Shown: positions 52,946 through 62,127 of the stretch, piece by piece
Position numbering within the stretch: the stretch's first letter is position 1
How the letters are laid out: each line of letters starts with the position of its first letter
DNA from: Sinohyriopsis cumingii
Lineage: Eukaryota; Mollusca; Bivalvia; Unionida; Unionidae
Direction of reading: 5' to 3'
Assembly (NCBI GenBank): GCA_028554795.2
Contig: JAPYKE020000525.1
Location: 1-64,000 of the forward strand
Length of the DNA: 64,000 nucleotides
Notes under the pieces: generated by a model
The model's database searches: none
The model's input: the letters and a program-made list of their open reading frames with translations, nothing else
What the model was told of the DNA's origin: nothing
Program-made: the position numbers and the translations under genes

Positions 52946-55041
52946 GCTAGTACATCCAAGTTTAGTGTTGTCATTGCTAATACATCCATGTATATTGTTG
53001 TCATTGATAATGCATCCAAATTTATTGTTGTCATTGCTAATACATCCATGTTTATTGTTGTCATTGCTAACACATCCATTTTTATTCTTGTGATTGTTAA
53101 TACATCCATGTTTATTGTTGTCATTGCTAACACATCCATGTTTATTGTTGTGATTGTTAATACATCCATGTTTATTGTTGTCATTGCTAATACATCCAAG
53201 TTTATTGTTGTCATTGTTAATACATCCAAGTTTATTGTTGCGATTGTTAATGCATCCAAGTTCATTGTTGTCATTGATAATGCATCGAAGTTTATTGTTG
53301 TCAATGATAATGGATCCAAGTTTATTGTTGTCATTACTAATAAATCCATGTTTTTTTTGTCGTTGATAAAGCATGCAAGTTTATTGTTGTCATTGTTAAT
53401 GCATCCAAGTTTATTGTTGTCATTGCTAATACATTAATTTTTATTGTTGTGATTGTTAATGCATCCAAGTTTATTATTGTCATTACTAATAAATCCATGT
53501 TTTTTGTTGTCGTTGATAAAGCATCCAAGTTTATTGTTGTAATTGTTAAAGAATCCAAGTTTATTGTTGTCATTGTTAATGCATCCAAGTTTATTGTTGT
53601 CATTACTAATAAATCCATGTTTTTTGTTGTCGTTGATAAAGCATCCAAGTTTATTGTTGTCATTGTTAATGCATCCAAGTTTATTGTTGTCATTGCTAAT
53701 ACATCCATTTTTAATGTTGTGATTGTTAATACATCCATGTTTATTGTTGTCATTGCTAACACATCCAATTTTATTGTTGTGATTGTTAATACATCCATGT
53801 CTATTGTTGTCATTGCTGACACATCCACCTTTATTGTTGTGATTGTTAATACATCCATGTTTATTGTTGTCATTGCTAATACATCCATCCTTTTGTTGTT
53901 ATTGATAAAGCATCCAAGTGTATTGTTGTCGTTGCTAATACATCCATGTTTATTTTTGTCATTGCTAAAACATCCAAGTTTAGTGATGTCATTGCTAATA
54001 CATCCATGTTTATTGTTGTCTTTGATAATGCATCCAAGTTTATTGTTGTCATTGTTAATGCATCCAAGATTATTGTTGTCATTGCTAATACATCCACGTT
54101 TCTTGTTGTCATTGCTAATACATCCATGTCTATTGTTGTTATTGATAATACATCCAAGTTTATTGTTGTCATTATTAATACATCTATGTTTATTGTTGTC
54201 ATTGATAATGCATCCAAGTTTATTGTTGTCATTGTTAATGCATCCAAGCTTATTGTTGTCATTGTTAATACATCTATGTTTATTGTTGTCATTGATAATG
54301 CAGCTAAGTTTATTGTTGTCATTGATAATGCATCCAAGTTTATTGTTGTCATTGTTAATACATCTATGTTTATTGTTGTCATTGCTAATACATCCATGTT
54401 TATTGTTGTCATTGATAATGCATCCAAGTTTATTGTTGTCATTGTAAATGCTTCCATGTTTATTTTTGTCATTGATAATGCATCCAAGTTTACTGTTGTC
54501 ATTGGTAATACATCCAAGTTTATTGTTGTCATTGCTAATCCATCCATGTTTATTGTTGTCATTATTAATGCATCCAAGTTTATTGTTGTCATTATTAATA
54601 CATCAATCATTGTCGTTGTTATTGTTAATGCATCCAAGCTTATTGTTGGCATTGCTAATGCATCCAAGTTAATTGTTGTCATTCCTAATGCATCTAAATT
54701 TATTCTTGTCATTGCTAATACATCCAAGTTTATTGTTGACATTGCTAATTTCTCCATGTTTATTGTTGTCATTGCTAATACCTCCAAGTTTATTGTTGTG
54801 ATTGCTAATGCATCCATGTTTATTGTTGTCATTGCTAATACATCGATGTTTATTGTTTTCATTCCTAATGCATCCACGTTTATTGTTGCATTGCTAACAC
54901 ATCCATGTTTCTTGTTGTCATTGCTAATACATCCATGTTTATTGTTGTCATTGTTAATACATCGATGTTTAGTGTTGTCATTGTTAATACATCCAAGTTT
55001 ATTCTTTTGATTGTTAATGCATCCAAGTTTATTCTTGTCAT
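52831..55041 (+). repeat. 2,212-bp block, copy 1 (L39-K3-P-Z)
   Basis: K units are near 53350 (eight-T form), 53498 and 53618, followed by P at 53888 and Z near 54886. ACATTAATTTTTATTG near 53433 is a unit found only in this family and the matching copies at 55648, 62128 and 63207. The next L lies 2,211 bases on. Confidence 0.84.
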
Positions 55042-55156
55042 GTATTAGCAATGACAACAATAAACTTGGATGATTATCAATGACAACATTAAACATGGAT
55101 GTATTAGCAATGACTACACTAAGCTTGGATGTATTAGCAATGACAGCAATAAACTT
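55042..55156 (-). repeat. Inverted segment L40
   Basis: 115 bases, private ACAACATTAAACATGG and ACAGCAATAAACTTG. Confidence 0.92.
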
Positions 55157-57254
55157 GCTAGTACATCCAAGTTTAGTGTTGTCATTGCTAATACATCCAT
55201 GTATATTGTTGTCATTGATAATGCATCCAAATTTATTGTTGTCATTGCTAATACATCCATGTTTATTGTTGTCATTGCTATCACATCCATTTTTATTGTT
55301 GTGATTGTTAATACATCCATGTTTATTGTTGTCATTGCTAACACATCCATGTTTATTGTTGTGATTGTTAATACATCCATGTTTATTGTTGTCATTGCTA
55401 ATACATCCAAGTTTATTGTTGTCATTGTTAATACATCCAAGTTTATTGTTGCGATTGTTAGTGCATCCAAGTTCATTGTTGTCATTGATAATGCATCCAA
55501 GTTTATTGTTGTCAATGATAATGGATCCAAGTTTATTGTTGTCATTACTAATAAATCCATGTTTTTTTTTTGTCGTTGATAAAGCATGCAAGTTTATTGT
55601 TGTCATTGTTAATGCATCCAAGTTTATTGTTGTCATTGCTAATACATTAATTTTTATTGTTGTGATTGTTAATGCATCCAAGTTTATTGTTGTCATTACT
55701 AATAAATCCATGTTTTTTTTTGTCGTTGATAAAGCATCCAAGTTTATTGTTGTCATTTTTAAAGCATCCAAGTTTATTGTTGTCATTGTTAATGCATCCA
55801 AGTTTATTGTTGTCATTACTAATAAATCCATGTTTTTTGTTGTCGTTGATAAAGCATCCAAGTTTATTGTTGTCATTGTTAATGCATCCAAGTTTATTGT
55901 TGTCATTGCTAATACATCCATTTTTATTGTTGTGATTGTTAATACATCCATGTTTATTGTTGTCATCGCTAACACATCCAATTTTATTGTTGTGATTGTT
56001 AATACATCCATGTCTATTGTTGTCATTGCTGACACATCCACCTTTATTGTTGTGATTGTTAATACATCCATGTTTATTGTTGTCATTGCTAATACATCCA
56101 TCCTTTTGTTGTTATTGATAAAGCATCCAAGTGTATTGTTGTCGTTGCTAATACATCCATGTTTATTTTTGTCATTGCTAAAACATCCAAGTTTAGTGAT
56201 GTCATTGCTAATACATCCATGTTTATTGTTGTCATTGATAATGCATCCAAGTTTATTGTTGTCATTGTTAATGCATCCAAGATTCTTGTTGTCATTGCTA
56301 ATACATCCACGTTTCTTGTTGTCATTGCTAATACATCCATGTCTATTGTTGTTATTGATAATACATCCAAGTTTATTGTTGTCATTCTTAATACATCTAT
56401 GTTTATTGTTGTCATTGATAATGCATCCAAGTTTATTGTTGTCATTGTTAATGCATCCAAGCTTATTGTTGTCATTGTTAATACATCTATGTTTATTGTT
56501 GTCATTGATAATGCAACTAAGTTTATTCTTGTCATTGATAATGCATCCAAGTTTATTGTTGTCATTGTTAATACATCTATGTTTATTGTTGTCATTGCTA
56601 ATACATCCATGTTTATTGTTGTCATTGATAATGCATCCAAGTTTATTGTTGTCATTGTAAATGCTTCCATGTTTATTGTTGTCATTGATAATGCATCCAA
56701 GTTTACTGTTGTCATTGGTAATACATCCAAGTTTATTGTTGTCATTGCTAATCCATCAATGTTTATTGTTGTCATTATTAATGCACCCATGTTTATTGTT
56801 GTCATTATTAAAACATCAATCATTGTCGTTGTTATTGTTAATGCATCCAAGCTTATTGTTGGCATTGCTAATGCATCCAAGTTAATTGTTGTCATTCCTA
56901 ATGCATCTAAATTTATTCTTGTCATTGCTAATACATCCAAGTTTATTGTTGACATTGCTAATATCTCCATGTTTATTGTTGTCATTGCTAATACCTCCAA
57001 GTTTATTGTTGTGATTGCTAATGCATCCATGTTTATTGTTGTCATTGCTAATACATCGATGTTTATTGTCTTCATTCCTAATGCATCCACGTTTATTGTT
57101 GCATTTCTAACACATCCATGTTTCTTGTTGTCATTGCTAATACATCCATGTTTATTGTTGTCATTGTTAATACATCGATGTTTAGTGTTGTCATTGTTAA
57201 TACATCCAAGTTTATTCTTTTGATTGTTAATGCATCCAAGTTTATTCTTGTCAT
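55042..57254 (+). repeat. 2,212-bp block, copy 2 (L40-K3-P-Z)
   Basis: Same order as the previous block: K near 55561 (ten-T form), 55710 (nine-T form) and 55830, P at 56101 and a changed Z near 57100 (GCATTTCTAACAC). The period is 2,213 bases. The two copies form a clear tandem pair of about 74 units each. Confidence 0.84.
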
Positions 57255-57369
57255 GTATTAGCAATGACAACAATAAACTTGGATGATTATCAATGACAAC
57301 AATAAACATGGATGTGTTAGCAATGACTACACTAAGATTGGATGTATTAGCAATGACAACAATAAACTT
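57255..57369 (-). repeat. Inverted segment L41
   Basis: 115 bases, GTGTTAGC and CTAAGATTGG sub-lineage. Confidence 0.92.
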
Positions 57370-58479
57370 GCTAGTACATCCAAGTTTAGTGTTGTCATTG
57401 CTAATACATCCATGTATATTGTTGTCATTGATAATGCATCCAAATTTATTGTTGTCATTGCTAATACATCCATGTTTATTGTTGTCATTGCTAACACATC
57501 CATTTTTGTTGTTGTGATTGTTAATACATGCATGTTTATTGTTGTCATTGCTAACACATTAATGTTTATTGTTGTGATTGTTAATACATCCATGTTTATT
57601 GTTGTCATTGCTAATACATCCAAGTTTATTGTTGTCATTGTTAATACATCCAAGTTTATTGTTGCGATTGTTAATGCATCCAAGTTCATTGTTGTCATTG
57701 ATAATGCATCCAAGTTTATTGTTGTCAATGATAATGGATCCAAGTTTATTGTTGTCATTACTAATAAATCCATGTTTTTTTTTTGTCGTTGATAAAGCAT
57801 GCAAGTTTATTGATGTCATTGTTAATGCATCCAAGTTTATTGTTGTCATTGCTAATACATCCATTTTTATTGTTGTGATTGTTTATTCATCCAAGTTTAT
57901 TGTTGTCATTACCAATAAATCCATCTTTTTTGTTGTCGTTGATAAAGCATCCAAGTTTATTGTTGTCATTGTTAAAGCATCCAAGTTTATTGTTGTCATT
58001 GTTATTGCATCCAAGTTTATTGTTGTCATTACTAATAAATCCATGTTTTTTGTTGTCGTTGATAAAGCATCCAAGTTTATTGTTGTCATTGTTAATGCAT
58101 CCAAGTATATTGTTGCCATTGATAATGCATCCAAGTTTATTGTTGTCATTGATAATGGATCCAAGTTTATTGTTGTCATTGCTAATACATCCATGTTTTT
58201 TGATGTCGTTGATAAAGCATCCAAGTTTATTGTTGTCATTGTTAATGCATCCAGGTTTATTGTTGTCATTGCTAATACATCCAAGTTTAGTGTTGTCATT
58301 GTTAATACATCCATGTTTATTGTTGTCATTGATAATGCATCCAGGTTTATTGTTGTCATTGCTAATACATCCAAGTTTAGTGTTGTCATTATTAATACAT
58401 CCATGTTTATTTTTGTCATTGTTAATACATCCAAGTTTATTGTTGTGATTGTTAATGAATCCAACTTTATTGTTTTCAT
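57255..58479 (+). repeat. L41-K3-K' block
   Basis: K units are near 57774 (ten-T form), 57930 and 58050. The array then jumps into the K' region (about 58194) without R, Q or S and reaches C42. It appears to be a fusion of a K-P block with the end of a B-like block. Confidence 0.78.
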
Positions 58480-58564
58480 GTATTAGCAATGACAACAATA
58501 AACTTGGATGATTATCAATGACAACAATAAACATGGATGTATTAGCAATGACAACAATAAACTT
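58480..58564 (-). repeat. Inverted segment C42
   Basis: 85 bases, consensus C; right flank CATCTAAGTTTACTG. Confidence 0.92.
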
Positions 58565-60002
58565 CCTAATACATCTAAGTTTACTGTTGTCATTGCTAAT
58601 ACATCCATGTTTATTGTTGTCATTGATAATGCATCCAAGTTTACTGTTGTCATTGTTAATGCATCCAAGTTTATTGTTGTCATTGCTAATACATCCATTT
58701 TTATTGTTGTGATTGTTTATTCATCCAAGTTTATTGTTGTCATTACTAGTAAATCCATGTTTTTTGTTGTCGTTGATAAAGCATCCAAGTTTATTGTTGT
58801 CATTGTTAAAGCATCCAAGTTTATTGTTGTCATTGTTAATGCATCCAAGTTTATTGTTGTCATTACTAATAAATCCATGTTTTTTGTTGTCGTTGATAAA
58901 GCATCCAAGTTTATTGTTGTCATTGTTAATGCATCCAAGTTTATTGTTGTCACTGCTAATACATCCATTTTTATTGTTGTGATTGTTAATACATCCATGT
59001 TTATTGTTGTCATTGCCAACACATCCATGTTTATTGTTTTGATTGTTAATACATCCGTGTGTATTGTTGTCATTGCTAATACATAAAAGTTTATTGTTGT
59101 CGTTGCTAATATATCCATGTTTATTGTTGTCATTGTTAATACATCCAGGTTGATTGTTGTGATTGTTAATGCATCCAAGTTTATTGTTGTCATTGATAAT
59201 GCATCCCGGTTTATTGTTGTCATTGATAATGCATCCAGGTTTATTGTTCTCATTGCTAATACATCCATGTTTATTGCTGTCATTGCTAATGCTTCCATGT
59301 TTATTGTTGTCATTTCTAATACAACCGAGTTCATTGTTTTAATTGATAATGCATCAAAGAATATTGTTGTCATTCCTAATACATTGAAGTTTATTGTTGT
59401 CATTGCTAATACATCCAAGTTTATTTTGTCATTGCTAATACATCCATGTTTATTGTTGTCATTGCTAACACATCCATTTTTATTGTTGTGATTGTTAAAA
59501 CATCCATGTTTATTGTTGTCATTGCTAACACATCTATGTTTATTGTTGTGATTGTTAAAACATCCATGTTTATTGTTGTCATTGCTAATACATCCAAGTT
59601 TATTGTTGTGATTGTTAATGCATCCAAGTATATTGTTGCCATTGATAATGCATCCAAGTCTATTGTTGTCATTGATAATGGATCCAAGTTTATTGTTGTC
59701 ATTGCTAATACATCCATGTTTTTTGATGTCCTTGATAAAGCATCCAAGTTTATTGTTGTCATTGTTAATGCATCCAGGTTTATTGTTGTCATTTCTAATA
59801 CATCCAAGTTTAGTGTTGTCATTGTTAATACATCCATGTTTATTGTTGACATTGATAATGCATCCAGGTTTATTGTTGTCATTGCTAATACATCCAAGTT
59901 TAGTGTTGTCATTATTAATACATCCATGTTTATTTTTGTCATTGTTAATACATCCAAGTTTATTGTTGTGATTGTTAATGAATCCAACTTTATTGTTTTC
60001 AT
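58480..60002 (+). repeat. C42-K2-R-Q-S-K' block
   Basis: This is the only place where a C segment leads into K-R-Q-S-K' and then another C, not into P and an L. K is near 58760 and 58878, R near 59084, Q near 59335, S near 59423 and K' near 59714. From about 58.86 kb it matches 50.23-51.37 kb with an offset of about 8,635. Confidence 0.8.
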
Positions 60003-60087
60003 GTATTAGCAATGACAACAATAAACTTGGATGATTATCAATGACAACAATAAACATGGATGTATTAGCAATGACAACAATAAACCT
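60003..60087 (-). repeat. Inverted segment C43
   Basis: 85 bases; right edge AAACCTCCTAATAC (T to C), flank AAGTTTGCTG. Confidence 0.92.
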
Positions 60088-61524
60088 CCTAATACATCCA
60101 AGTTTGCTGTTGTCATTGCTAATACATCCATGTTTCTTGTTGTCATTGATAATGCATCCAAGTTTACTGTTGTCATTGTTAATGCATCCAAGTTTATTGT
60201 TGTCATTGCTAATACATTTATGTTTATTGTTGTCATTGCTAACACATCCATTTTTATTGTTGTGATTGTTAATACATCAATGTCTATTGTTGTCATTGCT
60301 GACACATCCACCTTTATTGTTGTGATTGTTAATACATCCATGTTTATTGTTGTCATTGCTAATACATCCATCCTTTTGTTGTTATTGATAAAGCATCCAA
60401 GTGTATTGTTGTCGTTGCTCATACATCCATGTTTATTTTTGTCATTGCTAAAACATCCAAGTTTAGTGATGTCATTGCTAATACATCCATGTTTATTGTT
60501 GTCATTGATAATGCATCCAAGTTTATTGTTGTCATTGTTAATGCATCCAGGATTATTGTTGTCATTGCTAATACATCCAAGTTTCTTGTTGTCATTGCTA
60601 ATACATCCATGTCTATTGTTGTTATTGATAATACATCCAAGTTTATTGTTGTCATTGTTAATACATCTATGTTTATTGTTGTCATTGATAATGCTTCCAA
60701 GTTTATTGTTGTCATTGTTAATGCATCCAACCTTATTGTTGTCATTGTTAATACATCTATGTTTATTGTTGTCATTGATCATGCAACTAAGTTTATTGTT
60801 GTCATTGATAATGCATCCAAGTTTATTGTTGTCATTGTTAATACATCTATGTTTATTGTTGTCATTGCTAATACATCCATGTTTATTGTTGTCATTGATA
60901 ATGCATCCAAGTTTATTGTTGTCATTGTAAATGCTTCCATGTTTATTGTTTTCATTGATAATGCATCCAAGTTTACTGTTGTAATTGGTAATACATCCAA
61001 GTTTATTGTTGTCATTTCTAATCCATCCATGTTTATTGTTGTCATTATTAATGCATCCAAGTTTATTGTTGTCATTATTAATACATCAATCATTGTCGTT
61101 GTTATTGTTAATGCATCCAAGCTTATTGTTGGCATTCCTAATGCATCCAAGTTAATTGTTGTCATTCCTAATGCATCTAAATTTATTCTTGTCATTGCTA
61201 ATACATCCAAGTTTATTGTTGACATTGCTAATATCTCCATGTTTATTGTTGTCATTGCTAATACCTCCAAGTTTATTGTTGTGATTGCTAATGCATCCAT
61301 GTTTATTGTTGTCATTGCTAATACATCGATGTTTATTGTTTTCATTCCTAATGCATCCACGTTTATTGTTGCATTGCTAACACATCCATGTTTCTTGTTG
61401 TCATTGCTAATACATCCATGTTTATTGTTGTCATTGTTAATACATCGATGTTTAGTGTTGTCATTGTTAATACATCCAAGTTTATTCTTTTGATTGTTAA
61501 TGCATCCAAGTTTATTCTTGTCAT
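60003..61524 (+). repeat. C43-P-Z block
   Basis: P is at 60371 and Z near 61369. It shares ACATTTATG (60211), the CCAGGATT unit (60547) and the CCAACCTT unit (60727) with 51369-52830. The length of 1,522 bases equals the C-to-L distances at 5373 and 48113. Confidence 0.83.
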
Positions 61525-61638
61525 GTATTAGCAATGACAACAATAAACTTGGATGATTATCATGACAACAATAAACATGGATGTATTAGCAATGACTACA
61601 CTAAGCTTGGATGTATTAGCAATGACAACAATAAACTT
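61525..61638 (-). repeat. Inverted segment L44
   Basis: 114 bases; one A is missing (GATTATCATGACAAC). It is the only L segment with an internal one-base deletion. Confidence 0.92.
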
Positions 61639-62127
61639 GCTAGTACATCCAAGTTTAGTGTTGTCATTGCTAATACATCCATGTATATTGTTGTCATTGA
61701 TGATGCATCCAAATTTATTGTTGTCATTGCTAATACATCCATGTTTATTGTTGTCATTGCTAACACATCCATTTTAATTCTTGTGATTGTTAATACATCC
61801 ATGTTTATTGTTGTCATTGCTAACACATCCATGTTTATTGTTGTGATTGTTAATACATCCATGTTTATTGTTGTCATTGCTAATACATCCAAGTTTATTG
61901 TTGTCATTGTTAATACATCCAACTTTATTGTTGCGATTGTTAATGCATCCAAGTTCATTGTTGTCATTGATAATGCATCCAAGTTTATTGTTGTCAATGA
62001 TAATGCATCCAAGTTTATTGTTGTCATTACTAATAAATCCATGTTTTTTTTTTGTCGTTGATAAAGCATGCAAGTTTATTGTTGTCATTGTTAATGCATC
62101 CAAGTTTATTGTTGTCATTGCTAATAC

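Noticed and set aside
53876-56101. 741-codon minus-strand open frame (MTTIN-type decapeptides mixed with NDNNK-type)
   Set aside because: It is satellite read in an open phase. The repeated peptide changes frame at 29-base units, no splice or start context is seen, and other frames of the same stretch are equally open.
58480-61524. 1,522/1,523-base spacing of C42-C43-L44 as a tandem pair
   Set aside because: The lengths agree, but the contents differ (K-R-Q-S-K' against P-Z), so the equal spacing is a coincidence of unit counts.
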